Counted from the first letter of the stretch, positions 1-12,859 are shown. The stretch: DNA of 64,000 nucleotides from Cercis canadensis (GCA_003255065.1 QAOA01001406.1:79142-143141), one strand, 5' to 3'. The notes: generated by a model not told the origin, from the sequence alone. Numbers and translations are program-made.

Positions 1-858
1 TATAAAAAAAATAACCATATATATAAATAAAATAACCATGTAACTTGAGAGAGGTTATTTCACAGTCAAGCATATAAAAAAAAACATGTGATTGACGCAT
101 GTGCGGTCGGATCTTTTTCCTTAACTTCTTGCACATTTGCATCATGTTGCCGGTAAATAATCTTTTGAACAAGTTACTATGTTATTTGTAAACGTAAGTG
201 TATAAGTTCTCTCTGTTTAAACTTGATTCCTTTATTATTGAGATTTTAAAATTCGTTCAAATTTATGTATTGAATTATCCAATGAACCAGAACGAACCTA
301 AATTGAGCTTATACATAAGTTATTGAACAAATAAATCAATTTATTACACTATTGTAGGTTAGGAGTAGTGAAGGTTGGATTGATGTTAAACCAATCCCGG
401 GAGCTTTGATTATAAATAAATATCGGAAATTTACTTCAGGTAAAATCTTTACTTCTTTTCTTCTTTTTCTCTTCAAAGGAACATATACAAAGAATGCCTT
501 TAGCATTTTTTCTGAAAAGAATTTAGGAGTTATGATAATATTGTACTGTTGGCTATTAGATTTCTACAAAAATTTCTAGTAGTTCATTGCTTCAGAGACC
601 CAAGATAAAAAAAAAACAGGATACAGATTATGGAGACTAAGGAAAATGGAAACCTATAGAATTGTAAAATATGAATAGCAATTCCATGTGCTGATGGTTT
701 AGAAAAATTCATGGAATGAATTCTAGAACAGGGCAAGATATGATAGGTAAATTTTTTAATTAATGTATCACTTTAATATTGACTTTGGTAGAAAGCCAGA
801 TTTTAGGATTTTGTGGACTACAAAAAACAAAACTTTATAACAAGGGATTTAATTCTGA

Positions 859-1390
859 TTTTTTTTTAAACAAAGATAGATAGTTATAATTAAAGATAAG
901 GCCAAGAGTTACAGAAACAACTCCACAAAATGGCATGCAAGCCAACAGCACACTCTGAGAGTGGCAACAAATTAAAGCCAAGAAAAAAATTAAAAGGTGC
1001 TCTGTATGAAGGAAAACAGAAGACAAACACAACCAGAACCTATTAGGGGTTATCTCCCAATACCCAAAACGTGCCAAAACTCTTTCCAATCTGATATGGC
1101 CTTAGCAACGGTCTCTAGAGGGGTCCAACTTTTAACATTAAAAACCATATAATTTTGGTTCAACCATAAGCGCCACAAAATGAATACTGTGAGTTCTACA
1201 TATCCATCAAGAGCTCTTAAGTCTTTTAAACTTCCTTAGAATGAAAATCCACCACTAAGGAGAAGATGTAAAGCTTCGCTGATTGACCTGTAACATTAGC
1301 GGAGATAATTGCCAAGTTGCACATGCTTTCGGGCACTCCAACAAGTGAATCACAGATTCTTCATTAGTACCATAGGCAAGACATTTCTCA
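859..1390 (-). mobile_element. LINE remnant (zf-RVT region)
   Basis: Read on the minus strand, about 1380-1290 gives a Cys-His pattern typical of the zf-RVT segment after plant LINE reverse transcriptase (CLAYGT, then HLLECPKA and W). It is followed by a linker resembling the stretch ahead of the RNase H domain (WRLWLNQNYMVFN at about 1170-1130). A run of T at 859-867 may be the poly(A) end of this minus-strand copy. It is separate from the LINE just to its right, because its domain order relative to that element is wrong for one insertion. The left limit is uncertain. Confidence 0.5.
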
Positions 1391-1515
1391 TTATATACCA
1401 TGTAACTTTATATCATTATCAAACCATGTGCTGTCACATAATAGAAAAAGTACACTTGAATATTTTTACTATTAAATAAGGAAATAATTTTGTTACTTTA
1501 GTGATGTGGCACTTT

Positions 1516-2294
1516 TTTTTTTTTTTAAAATGTAAAATGGAGATTCCATTAATCATCTTCCAAAAGAACGTCTACAAGAAAAGCTGAGGGTTCACCTTCC
1601 CAGCTGAGAAGATCTAGAGAATTTTCCTTGTGTTACTAACCTATGGGCAATTTGGTTAGCCATATGTAGTACCCAACTAAAGGACCAGCTACTAAAATAC
1701 TTACCCAAATCCTGCACGTCATCAAAGATTAAGCCAAGAGTAGAAAGATTGTTGCATCTATACTTGAGAGCCTGAATAACTCCTAATGCGTCTCCCTCCA
1801 TACAAATATCATGCAGCCTCATCTCTAATACCAAACGAAGCCCTTCCCTGCAAGCCATTGCTTCAAGGACCTCCACTGTTAAAGTATCCTCAACTGGCCT
1901 TGATCATGCAGCCACAAAAACTCCCTGAGCATCTCTAATCACTCCTCCAATACCTCCCCCACCATTCAGGTTCATTGAAGCATCAAAGTTCAGCTTACAG
2001 AATGGGCCTGCTGACTTCTCCCACTTATGTTGTTGTGCTTGGGTCTGAGAACTAGTATGTTGTGCAAGATCACAGACCTCATTCCACAGTGAAATAGCAG
2101 CACTCCAAATGCTTGACACGGGACCAGTAGGCTTGCCTAATCTGATTGAGTTCCTCCTTTGCCACACCTTATAGCTCATGAACACAAAAATAGCCAACTT
2201 CTTGCTGTCCAATTCTCACAACTCCTTGAAAACCATGCAGAGAATAAAACAGTGTCCTCCTCTATGGGCACGTCGGTATTAACCTATGGGCAAC
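1516..2294 (-). mobile_element. 5'-truncated LINE (RNase H end) with target-site duplication
   Basis: The minus strand encodes the C-terminal RNase H-like domain of a plant L1-type LINE in two frames: FCKLNFDASMN...GGIGGVIRDAQG near 2010-1910, then a glycine/glutamate-rich part ending WVLHMANQIAHRLVTQG near 1625. A T run at 1516-1526 is its poly(A) tail. The 16-base string agtgatgtggcacttt occurs on both sides (1500-1515 and 2295-2310) and is a perfect target-site duplication. Only the last 0.8 kb of the LINE was copied. The 13 bases aacctatgggcaa recur inside (about 1638) and at the truncated 5' end (about 2281). This may reflect a template jump during insertion. Confidence 0.88.
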
Positions 2295-2641
2295 AGTGAT
2301 GTGGCACTTTCCTATTTAGTAATAGCGTATAGAGCATAAAAATGTGATGAAGTCGCTCTTCTTCCTTTACAATTTCTCTGATCCATCGTTTTGTTTCTCT
2401 GATAATTTCTGAGGAATACGAAAGTGTTGATCATCGAGTATTAGCAAATGGTTTTGGTGAGCCTCGAGTCTCAGTTGCTGTTTTCTTCAACCCAAGTGCA
2501 AGAGAAAATGTATTTGGATGATTGCTGGAATCAGCAGAGAAACTGGCTCTGTATCGGAGTTCCACATTCAACAATTTCATTACAAGGTTATTTTCAAAAC
2601 AGTTGGATGGTAAATCATTAGCAAACTATTTCAAGCAGTGA

Positions 2642-3430
2642 TGCAGAGTGGAAAATATGTTACAGCTAATATCAATTTGATTAAAAAAAGTGGCATAGTA
2701 GCATACTTATTCTACCCTTTAAAGTCCATGAAAATCATTTTACTAACTGAACACACAGTGACACAATTTTAGTAGCACAAGGTATAAGAGAAGTTCAAAG
2801 TCATATGATTTTAACAGCCATTACTTCTTGTATATTCAGTCTCTTGTTCAATCTTCAATTCAATGGTAGTTATTCCTTATGCTCCTGCAAAGGCTTTGCT
2901 CTTTCCTGGGTTTAGTTCTTCAATGCACAAGCACTAGTTGTTTCAAACAAAATTAATGAAGTTTTCATTTATTGATGGAAGTTCAAAAGTGAAGGTAAAA
3001 AGTTGTATGAAGATCCAACAAGACTATGTTCAAGATAATAGACACCTGGTTATGCAGTAAAGCATGTTATTGCTTGTTAATATTTTTTGGTGGGGCTTGA
3101 AATTAGCATATGCATATAAAATTAAATAGGCTTATACAATGTCTTGTGTTCACATTTGATATTTGTGGGCCAATTAAAAGATAAACCTCATAACATATTA
3201 AATAAAAAAAAAATTAAAATATATGTAAAAATAAATAATCTATTATTTTGAAAAATTGTAATTGTGTGACAAATGACTATTTGGGAACTCTAAGACTACA
3301 AAAATGTAACATGGTATTTGCAGTTAATATGAAAAAAATCTATAAGCATATACTATGCTAGGTTCGAAGATGTGTTAAAGCATAAAATTTCACCATTATT
3401 TTTAGGTTTAGATTGAATGACTCCTAATAG
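2642..3430. other. Intergenic, AT-rich, nothing recognised
   Basis: Bases after the dead exon at 2641 show no coding potential, RNA gene or repeat that I can name. Confidence 0.5.
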
Positions 3431-3433
3431 TTT

Positions 3434-3676
3434 TGGGAGTTTGTTTTTAACCATGTTTACAGAGAAGGAAATTGTTGTGCGGATGCTTTGGCCAGAGAAG
3501 CTCATGCGGGTGTTTTCACTGTGAATCAATTCTGGGTTTCCCCGCCTTGTTTGAAGAATTTACTCATGGAAAATAGTGCTAGTATGGCTTTGCATAGAAC
3601 AGTGGTGCTGCAGTTTCATTTTGTTTTCTGGGCTTTGCCACGTAGCTTACCAAAAAAAGGAGTGAATTGTATGTAG
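3434..3676 (+). mobile_element. LINE RNase H C-terminal fragment
   Basis: A + strand frame reads FNHVYREGNCCADALAREAH and then FWVSPPCLKNLL. This is the last part of the RNase H-like domain that ends many plant L1-type LINEs (H..RE.N..AD.LA). No target duplication or poly(A) tail is clear, so this is a fragment. It is the opposite strand to the LINE at 1516-2294, so it is a separate insertion. Confidence 0.7.
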
Positions 3677-4804
3677 GACAAGAAGTCATTCTTTAAAAAT
3701 AGGTTATAATAAAGGATTAACAAATAATAAAGTAAAGAATCAATGCACTAATTTTTTTTAAGGGCCAGTTACATAGGATAAATAAGGTAACCCAAATACT
3801 AATAAAAGTTAGCAAAAATTTTGGGGAGCCATGGCCCCTCCTTGCCCTAAGGTAGGTACGCCATTGCTTGGGATGTATCAATCATTAGAAAGATAATTCT
3901 TAAATCATTACAAAGCCACAGAGAATAGGGTAATTGCCAGTACCTGCATGAAGTTCATCAATTAACACCTCATAGGGGTATTGATGAGTTGTAGCCTTGT
4001 AGGTTAAAGCAAGAGACTAATAACTATGCTTCAGCTATGGATGAGGCTAAAGTGTCAGTGCTTCTCTCAATGCCCATAATTATGTAAGAAAATCCCTTGC
4101 CAATTCCACTTTTCTTTTATTAATCAGTATCCAAGAACAAACACTACTACTAGTCTCTCCAAACACTCCTGTGATTCATAGGCCTTATACAATGAATGAG
4201 AGGATAGATTGGGGAAGTAAACATATTTGATTAAACATTACCATGTTTTTGTAATAAATGTGATAATTAATTTTCCCGGGTCATTTGGTGACACAGCGAG
4301 AAAGCAATTAAAGGAACCTCAAACACAAACTGTATAATCTCAAAAAAATTAAATGATATTCTAAATACAGCTACAAACAAAACCCTAAAACATTACAAAA
4401 GAAATTAGCAAACTACAAAATAGCCCAAAACAGACGTTTCTGAAGGATTTTGGGCCCGAAAATGGCCTCAACTAGGTGTAGTTTAGTTGCCACGACGTGG
4501 GCCTCTGAATGACTTTCGAAACGCCGGGTCATGAGCCTCGTAACTCCACCCGAGCTGAAAGTTATGCCCTTATTTACTGAAACAGGGCAATTATGACATC
4601 TTTTTTTTTTGGGCCTTATTATGCTCTGCCCGATCTATTAAATCTCATACGACCCGGTCCACATCATTTGGTGCAAGTGCAGCGCCAAAAAAATACATGC
4701 ATGCTTATTCCTAAATCGCACTAGTGTTTTTGTGTGAGGTAGTGTAAGTTTATCTAGAGGGCAAGTAACATTATTTCGTAAATATAGAGAATTTGCTTCG
4801 AGTG

Positions 4805-4847
<43 letters not shown>

Positions 4848-6180
4848 TGTTACTAATCTTATTTTTCTTTAAAAGAAATTGAAGTTATTAGTGTCAATAA
4901 CTATCTCAATCCAAAAGTTTAAGTTGTTAAGTAAACTTTTAAGAATAATTTTATATTTAATAATTGCATTATAAGTTAGAGGGAAAAGAAAATAAATAAA
5001 TAGATTACGTAGTATGTACCCATGGAAAATAAAAAATAAATAAAAAAGCTATTAATAATTAAGGATTAAGAACTTGGCAGGTGTCATTCATGTTTAGTTG
5101 CAAACAAGTAATGAGAATTCTGACTTAATTTGCAGTTGTCAATACATGTATGATCTAAACAAATGGTCTGCAAAAATTTATGGCTATTAATCTTTGAAAA
5201 GGTTTGTTGGGAATCCAAGTTGTACGCTGTGAAAATATATCATCACTCTTTTATCTTTTAGTCACAACTGTACATAATTCACCAAACGTTTACCAAAATT
5301 GCTTTTGTAATTGAATAGGCTTATGATTTCCCGTTCAGAACCTATGCGTAAATCCCATTCAGCAGTTCGTTTTGTTCCAAAACCAATAGTTAATTTGAAA
5401 TGCACGTGAACACGTAGGTGCTGAACGAGAAAGATCATAAACCAATTTACCCAGCACATCTATCAAAGGTTGGCTTGCCAGTGTTAAATGATGATGACAG
5501 GGAAATCTAGAAGAACTTGGATCTAATTGCAATGTATTTTGTAAACTAAGAAATAATGCAATGCTCAACATGGTCAATTCAGATTTTATATTTTTATATT
5601 TTTCCAAAATTAAATTTGTTTCTTACTTTTCCTTTTGCAAATTAAATAAATTTTCTATTTGTTTCTTTGTACAATGCAAATCGCTATTTTGTACAATGTA
5701 CATTATAATTTTGAGAGAAGATACAAAAGTTAACTTCTAAAATCTATTATTTTATCATTAATTATTTCAAAAAATTAATTCTTTTATCATTAATTCTCTT
5801 TACAACAATCAATTCTAAATTAAGCTAATCTATACCGTTAGACTTGATTCAGAGGAACATCGAAGCCTTCAACCCAATTGATACTTTGAATCCATAGAGA
5901 ATCCATTTGATCTTGGGATAAAATTTGATAATGAAAGAGTAACCACCTTGTACACTGCAAACCACTGTATTTGAGAAATGGAAGAATAAGTAACTCCTTC
6001 CACAATATTTTCTTTCCTCATAATTCTTTTCCAAAATCAATTTTTAGATAATTATCACCAAACAAATTTGGGAGCAGCTATCATTATTCCACCTACTGGG
6101 TGCTAAATATACATTGGAGTCCTAAATACCAAAAGAAAAAAAAATACAGTGGAGTCCGAGGCCATGAAGGACCACATGGA
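3677..6180. other. Intergenic; one hAT-like end, a GC-richer patch and an (AT)n tract
   Basis: No gene is seen. Bases 3815-3872 (ggggagccatggcccctcc, ending near gtacgccattg) resemble the end of a plant hAT-like non-autonomous element, with low certainty. Bases 4440-4690 are clearly GC-richer than their surroundings and match nothing I recognise. Bases 4806-4844 are an uninterrupted AT dinucleotide tract. Confidence 0.4.
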
Positions 6181-6190
6181 CACTCTTCAA

Positions 6191-6199
6191 TATATAAAT
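6191..6199 (+). promoter_or_regulatory. Probable TATA box of the GA2ox-like gene
   Basis: tatataaat lies about 105 bases upstream of the start codon at 6302 in otherwise non-coding DNA. This is a normal spacing for a plant TATA box plus a short leader. Confidence 0.6.
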
Positions 6200-6301
6200 A
6201 GTTTGGTCCCCTACAACCCAATAAACTTACTATCTAGTTTCATCAAGCTGCTCTTGAACTAATTTTGTCTCTATATTCTCCGACGTTCAAGTTCTTGTAC
6301 C

Positions 6302-8264
6302 ATGACCACCACCATCATTCCTGAAGAAATGAACAACTTGCATACCTACCCTCCCCTTTTCCGCCGCCAAAACAACCAAACCCATAACCCCAACCCAGAG
6401 AACTCATCCACTGACCCGATTCAAGATCTGGATGCTTTTCCAGTCATAGATCTTCAAGGCTTAACCCTAAACCTTGATGAGAAACAGAAGCTTGAGGTGG
6501 CGTGCAAGAATTGGGGGTTTTTCCGTTTGGTCAACCATGGGATTCCAATGATCCTCTTGACCCAACTGGAAAACCAAGCCAAAGAGATTTTCTCGATGTC
6601 CTTTGAATCCAAACAAGCCTCAACAACCAATAGCCCTATCTCGCACTTTTGGGGCACTGGTAGCCTTACTCCACAAGGGACAGCGCTAGAAAGAGGTAAT
6701 CAACTTATTAACTGGGTTGAGGGTTTCAATGTTCCTCTGAGGCAGCTCTCACAGTTCGAGTATCAAGTCCCTGCACTTGATTCTTTCAGGTACGCATCAA
6801 TGTTAGAAGTCAATTCAAAAATAATAATGTCATGAGTTACAAAGTTAAGTCAAAAAAGTTGCAAAGTCAAGTCAAGAAAGTTACAAAGTTAAATCATAAG
6901 TTAATGTTATAAGTTACGTTGTAATTTCATAATTAATTCAATTATTTAGGGACTAGTAATTAGAAATAGATATGTCCTATGTAATTGCTCTAGTTACAAG
7001 TACAATTTGTAGTCTAAAGACTTCTTAGGAGTACTATTTAAGAAGATATTATATGACGCTCAAATGCTTAAGCCAAGATAAGAATATTCAGATTTATAAA
7101 GAATCATTTTAGTCCTTTCTTGTTCTCCCTCTAATAGTTTCCATCTAGCTAGCTTATTTGATCATATATCTGCTTTTTCTTTTATTTATTTTTTGTTTTT
7201 TTTTACTGAGAATCCTACTTACAACTTTTATCCAAACTTCATCCATCCAAATACTTGTGGTAAGCCTAGGTAACATTTATTTTTTTTCTTTTTTCTAATC
7301 AAGATGACATTTATTTGTTTATTTTAGAGGGACATCCACATCCCCTCATATTTCAAACTTGCTAATCTATCTCCATTTCTATCAACAAGAATTTTGCTTG
7401 AAGAATATGGAAACCACTTGTCTAGAATTGGTAGAGCTTTATACGAAGCTATGGTCAAGACCCTTGATCTTGATCTAGAATCATCGAAGCCCTATCTATC
7501 CGAAGAAACAGGATATGTTCGTGTTTACCGGTATCCAGCTAAGTCTGATGCAGATGCTGGTTTGGGCATGGAGGAGCACACAGACAGCACAGTCTTGTCC
7601 ATACTGCACCAAAGCGAGGGAGTGAGTGGACTTGAGATTCTCAAAGATAATCAGTGGCAAACTGTAAAGCCCATTCGCAACTCATTGATTGTCAACATTG
7701 GAGACATGATGCAGGTGCATATATATTACTTCTTTTTAGAGCTAATTGCATATAACTTGTTTCGATTTTAATCCTTACGTCAGTATGATTTAAGGTTATG
7801 ATTCAAGCAGTTTGTTCTAATCCAACCATTTTTTTAAAAATATGTTTAAATTGTTATTTTCAGTGGTGACCTTTTAGGTGAAACGAAGGAGAAAATGGTT
7901 AGATAAGTTATCATGTGCTATTTTTTTTCTTTAAAAGAAATTGTTTTGAATATCTAACAGAAGCTAATAACGTATTTTCAAGCATTTTAAGAGCACAATG
8001 GGGTAAATTGCTCCAATCAAAACTACATGACCTGAACTAAAGGTAAAGGGGTTATGTAATTTGACCTTATTTTTCATGCTACTAAGCTACATATAATAGT
8101 TGATTTCTATATATAATTTGTTGAAACAAAGTATATTTCTAATTTAGAGTATTTTGGATACTGCAGAGCTTTTCAAAATTTGAGTTTCTATAAAAGCTCA
8201 TAAGAATGTGATTTATAAAACAGCAACAAGTCACTCAAACACTAATATATATCCAGAAGTTCTG

Positions 8265-8298
<34 letters not shown>

Positions 8299-8669
8299 NT
8301 TTTCTCTAAAACTAAACTACTTTGGACAAATTCTATACTTCCACATTTTTGTTAAGTTATAATTGATCCCAATTATCCTTAATTTTTTTTTCTGATTTTA
8401 ATCTCTTTTTCTTATTGGGTTTTATGGACGTTTTTCTTCAGGCAGTAAGTGATGACAGATTCAAGAGTGTGACACACAGAGTGAAGGTAAACAAAGAAAG
8501 AGAGAGGATGTCAATAGGCTACTTTGTGTTCCCTAGTGGAGATGTTCCGATTCAGAGCTACACATACAAGCCCTTTAGTTATAATGATTTTCGAGCACAA
8601 GTTGATAAAGATGTCAAGACCATTGGCTACAAGGTTGGGCTTGAGAGGTTTAAGCTAACTGAGGATTAA
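6302..8669 (+). CDS. 2-oxoglutarate/Fe(II) dioxygenase, gibberellin 2-oxidase-like
   Basis: Three exons join in frame with GT-AG introns: 6302-6789, 7390-7714 and 8442-8669. They give 346 residues, a normal length for plant 2-ODDs. The N-terminal DIOX_N domain has FPVIDLQGL and WGFFRLVNHGIP. The catalytic domain has H226-T-D228 and H283 as the predicted iron ligands, and R293-M-S295 as the 2OG-binding RxS. The C-terminus (FRAQVDKDVKTIGYKVGLERF) resembles GA2ox8-type C20 gibberellin 2-oxidases, which inactivate gibberellin precursors in the cytosol, but the substrate cannot be read from sequence. The ATG is the first after a TATA box at 6191. Intron 2 contains a long T run with an assembly n at 8299. 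The gene is not a close paralog of the three ACC-oxidase homologs downstream. It appears intact. Confidence 0.85.
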
Positions 8670-9501
8670 TGTTAATTTTCTATTGGCTTGTAATTTCCTT
8701 TTTTTTTGTTTTCGGGTTTCTCTTATGAGATGGCTCTAAGCCTCAGGGTGATACATTGTCATTTTGGCTCCTCTGTTGTTGGTTGCGCTATTCAGCAAGT
8801 ATGGAACTGCATGGTAAAAGGTTTTCCTTTCAAATTGTTTTCTTAGTTTATAAGGAATAAAATTTGGGTCCAAAATTTCTACCCTAATCATATATCTTTT
8901 ATATCCCTTTCAAATGGCAATCATTAGGGAGTTTCTTAAGAAAGATAATATAAATATCCGAGTTTGTTAGTCTTTATCTGTCAGCAACTACGGCCACCAC
9001 TAAATTTAAAACTCAAATTTGAACACCATTAATGGAGCATCACCTTCACACCCCATGTGATAAAGAGTAACCTACTAAGAGTAGGATAGTTAAGTACAAT
9101 CACTAAGTAAGAACCACTTTTGTGAGAAAGTGTAAGATAGGTTGGATTGTCCTTTCTCTTTTAATAACCATGCTTAAGATTGATTTAGTCTTATCTTATG
9201 TTGGTATTTTTATTATATATATATATATCTTATGCTCCAACGTCTATATGCTTTTAAAGGAATTTGTTCTAGCCTTAAAAGCCATTCGGTTATGGCTTTG
9301 TTATTGCATTCTCAAATGCCTTAAAGGCAAACGGATCAGCTCATGGAATTGACTTTAAAAGCCAACGTTCTCCTTCTTTTTATAGGCCAACAATTTGGCA
9401 TTTGATGAGCTTTTGATTCTATGATGTTATGGATATAATAATAATCCATTATTTGTGCCCGACGGCTAGCACCTAAAATATGAAAGTTCATGTTATACTA
9501 T

Positions 9502-9539
<38 letters not shown>

Positions 9540-10595
9540 CGCGCGTGCTTCTATAATATGTGTAATACATGCAATTTAGTTTTATTATAGAGAGAGTCAT
9601 TTCCTCTTATTTGTATAGAATATTAGAGGATAAATAGTATAATCATCGGGTTATTGTATCATAGAGATAATGTGTCTAGAACTCGTTGTACCTAGTAGAG
9701 ATACTAAAAATTACTTGCAAGAGGCGTGAATTGTCTTAAAAATAGTGAGATACTCATGTCTCATCTTGGTGCCACATCTCTAATTTTCTCTACCATATTA
9801 TTATTATTATTATTTTACTCTATTTTCTATTTTTTAAGGCTTGGGAACAACATCTTATGTTTTGTATAATTTTTTCTTAAAAGTTGTATGGCACTCGCAG
9901 ATTCAAAAACAAAATAAAATGAAAGTAAAAAGGAGGAGTTATCAATCACTTGGTTGACTTGACCAGGATTGAAGAGACCTTCCCAGGGCAAGTGGACAGT
10001 CTTTGTCTCTTCAGGAGTGTGATTTCTTTTGACTAATTCTTGTTATGTTACTTCTTAAGTAAGGGTAACCCAAATTTTAAAAGTTTTAAGTACACTGAAT
10101 AATATGAAATATCAAATCAATTTTTTTATGTATTTTTTTAGTAAATATGTGTGAGTAACTCAAGATAAGAGCAACATAGTTGACTTTGCCTTGTGAAGAC
10201 ACAATGTATTTTAAGGATTATCAAGTGTATGTACATATTGCAAGACATAGAAAGGGTGTTATTGTTTTTTCATATTTATAAATATATGCTAACGCTAAAA
10301 ATGCATGTCATGAAACTAATGGCAAATCCAACACTTTATTTAAAATGAGAAAGTCAACTCTTTTTTTTTTTTTTTTTTNTTTTTTTGCCATAGCAAGTCA
10401 ATTCTTAATTGATGTCGATAATGATAAGTTCTACTTGATTAAAGAAGTGTTGCAAATTTCAAGTTACAGCCACAAGTTATGTGACCTTGTAAGTTCCCAG
10501 AAAATGCCAATTTATTCTTTAGTCTTGATCTTTTAGCAACTAGGGCCACCACTAAATTTAAAATTCAATTTTGAAAACCATTAATGGATACCAAT
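8670..10595. other. Intergenic, low-complexity and repeat scraps
   Basis: There is no gene. A (TA)n tract lies at 9508-9536. Bases 10020-10200 belong to a segment (a ttcttttgactaattct stretch leading to gttgactttg) that recurs at about 10890-11110 and 18600-18830, upstream of the dioxygenase paralogs. A poly-T run with an assembly n lies at 10361-10386. Confidence 0.5.
10020..10200 (+). repeat. Copy 1 of a duplicated upstream segment
   Basis: The segment begins near ttcttttgactaattcttg and ends near catagttgactttgcc. Diverged copies follow at 10890-11110 and 18600-18830 in the same orientation. All are upstream of ACC-oxidase-homolog genes, which suggests that flanking DNA was duplicated together with the genes. 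Confidence 0.5.
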
Positions 10596-10803
10596 TATTA
10601 GATATAAAATTATTTCTGGGCCTTCACCTAATAGCTTAAGCTTTTGGGTGAGATGGTTTCTTGACATGATATAAGTGAACTTGTATTTTGTCTATGCTTC
10701 AAGCCCAAAGGGCTTTCGCGTGCGGGAGTGTATTAGATATAAAATCATTCATGAGTGTTCACTTAATAGCTTAAGCTTTTAGGTTAAATTGATTCTTTGA
10801 TGG
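10596..10803. mobile_element. Miniature LTR-like (TRIM-like) element, copy 1
   Basis: Two direct copies of a roughly 70-bp unit (attagatataaaat...aatagcttaagctttt) lie 135 bases apart at 10597 and 10732. Between them is a short internal part ending in a purine-rich stretch (gcgtgcgggagtg) directly before the second copy, as a polypurine tract would. A relative at 15125-15375 still has a degenerate tRNA-Met-type primer site. The structure fits a terminal-repeat retrotransposon in miniature. No coding capacity is expected. Confidence 0.5.
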
Positions 10804-12770
10804 ACTTAATTATACTTGATTAGCCTAAATATGCATATATAATATGTATATTAATGTAAAATGATTGGGAACTAGAAGACGTTTATGTAATATTTAAAAT
10901 TTCAATTCCCTTCGACTAATTAATTATTTCTCATGTTGCTTCTTAAATTATTACTACATTTTAAAAAAAAATTAAAATATTTTGAATATTATAAAACAGA
11001 ATCGAGTTTGATTTTTATTTTTATTTTTTGTGTACTAATTCTTTTGTATATAGTTCAAAGTAAGAGAAACAAGATTGATTGCCTTGGGGATTCAAATTGA
11101 CTTTGTCTTGATGCTATATATATGATATGAGGGGGATAGAATTATCCTCTTAAATGGTGAATTACTAATTATTCTTTCAGGACTCTCTTAATCACTGATT
11201 TCTTAAACATCCCACAACCGCAATCCCATCTAACTTCTGCTCTACTGATCTAGGCTTTACCACCAATATTAGAACTTAATTTGTTTTATACTTTTTTTTT
11301 TCTCTTATTATCATTTTTATATTTTTTGTCCAACATTATTCTTTTTATATTATGAGTATGTTAATTAGTAATAAAAATTCTTGTCATGTCAATATAGCTC
11401 AGTAATCCTTCTACTGTAGGAAGGGTGACTTTGAAACTAATTACAACTTTTTACACTTTTATCTAAGCCAACGATGACTCTTGATTTCAACAATGTTTAC
11501 CAAAGGAAGTATGGGTAAAATTTCCATGGCGTAAAATATATTTAATGATTTATGGTGTAAAAGAGTTTTACACAACTACTGAATTGCGTACCTGCAGCCA
11601 TTTATTAAAAAATTGTTATGCTACTATTCCTTTGAAATGGAGATAATGCTACCATCCCTCTAAAATAGGAGATAGTGCTATCACGCTCTCTGGTTTGGAG
11701 ATAGATTATTTTTATTTTAAGATTTATTACGAAGCTCTTTCAAAATCAAAGTCATTTCATATGAGTCAAAACAATAAAATACTAGCTAAAACTCATAAAT
11801 TGGACCAAAAAGAAAAAGTGTTTTTTCCCATGAACTTTTTTCTTAGAACTTTTCTTTTTGATAAAATCATATCATTTTTACTAGTGCCTAATTGTTTTGA
11901 GTTGCATTGGGTCACTCTAATTCAAGAGAGCTTCACAATCAGTCCAAAAATTAGTACTAATTCGTTCTAAAATGAAATTTTTGAGGGCTATGAGTGATAA
12001 CGCTATCCTCCACTTTAAATGAGTGGTAGTATAGTAGTTCCAGAAAAAAAAAAATTAATATTCCAATAATTTACACTTTATAAAAACATCTTAGTTATAA
12101 TTTGATGATATGTAGCACTTTTTATTTCGTGGTAGTGTACAAAATTTATACTTTAAAATATTGAATTTAAACTGTATATTTAAACCAACTGTTCTGTGTT
12201 CACTTGAAACAAATATTGTTGAGTATCCACCAATACTTCTTTGTTTGGTGATAGTGTATACAGTTAACAATAATCAAATTTAAACTCTTCATATCTCTCT
12301 CGCTGTCTCTCTCTCTCTCTCTTTTTACCATGTGTTTATAGTTCAGATGCATCCATTCTGATAAGTTTTTAATTTGTCCTATACATATTAAAGCACATAC
12401 TTTGCAGAATTTTTTTGGTGGACATAATGCATAAATATAAGCTATACACCCAGTCAATGGGAACATCATAGCCCAAAAGAAAAAAAAAAANAAAAAAAAA
12501 AAAAAAACCACAAGTGAATAGAAACAAGATCAAATTATATGTTTTCTATTTAAAATCTATATGGCCGGCCGGATAATAGGTAATCTGTCTATATACACGA
12601 AACATCATGTGTAGGCCATTTGCATGTAGATACATACTGAAGGATATAACTCTTTTTTTCCTTGAACTTCTAGTATCATCCTCTCTTTATTTGTTTATTA
12701 ACATTAGGCCTTAATTTTTATTTACTTTGGATAATGAAAGCATTATTATTTTTCTCAACTACAATACCAT
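10804..12770. other. Intergenic upstream of the 12860 gene
   Basis: Copy 2 of the duplicated upstream segment occupies about 10890-11110. The rest is AT-rich with no gene seen. There is a CT microsatellite near 12297-12322 and a poly-A run with an assembly n at 12491. Confidence 0.5.
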
Positions 12771-12779
12771 AAGCTTGTG

Positions 12780-12790
12780 CTATATAATAT
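12780..12790 (+). promoter_or_regulatory. Probable TATA box of the 12860 dioxygenase gene
   Basis: ctatataatat lies about 72 bases before the start codon, and the sequence between is a plausible short leader. The start codon context (ccATGGCG) is strong. Confidence 0.65.
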
Positions 12791-12859
12791 ACCCAAGCAC
12801 CTAGCTCTAAACAACTAACACGCAACACAAGTAAGAAACCTCAACACACTTCCATTTCC

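Larger units (their letters stand above)
352..2641 (+). pseudogene. Decayed ACC-oxidase-homolog dioxygenase gene, two exon relics split by a LINE-bearing intron
   Basis: This is a dead relative of the dioxygenases at 12860, 20758 and 43374. Bases 352-439 match the end of their first exon (reading GWIDVKPIPGALII) and stop at a GT donor at 440. They carry about four extra bases just before the donor, which shifts the frame. Bases 2402-2641 match the whole second exon: VDHRVLANG with the iron-ligand His, then PRVSVAVFFNP, ending YFKQ and TGA. The normal AG before this exon now reads CTG, so the acceptor is lost, and an in-frame TGA lies at 2519-2521. The rest of exon 1 is absent, because sequence left of 352 is unrelated. 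A LINE sits in the intron. The identification is firm at protein level and the gene is certainly non-functional. Confidence 0.85.

Noticed and set aside
835-1089. Membrane protein gene on the minus strand
   Set aside because: Its translation runs on from a LINE zf-RVT fragment and has no start context or exon structure.
10345-10536. Short open frame beginning in poly-T
   Set aside because: The frame depends on a homopolymer containing an assembly n.
12200-12511. Minus-strand open frame ending at a poly-A/n run
   Set aside because: Low complexity at one end, with no similarity to any family I know.
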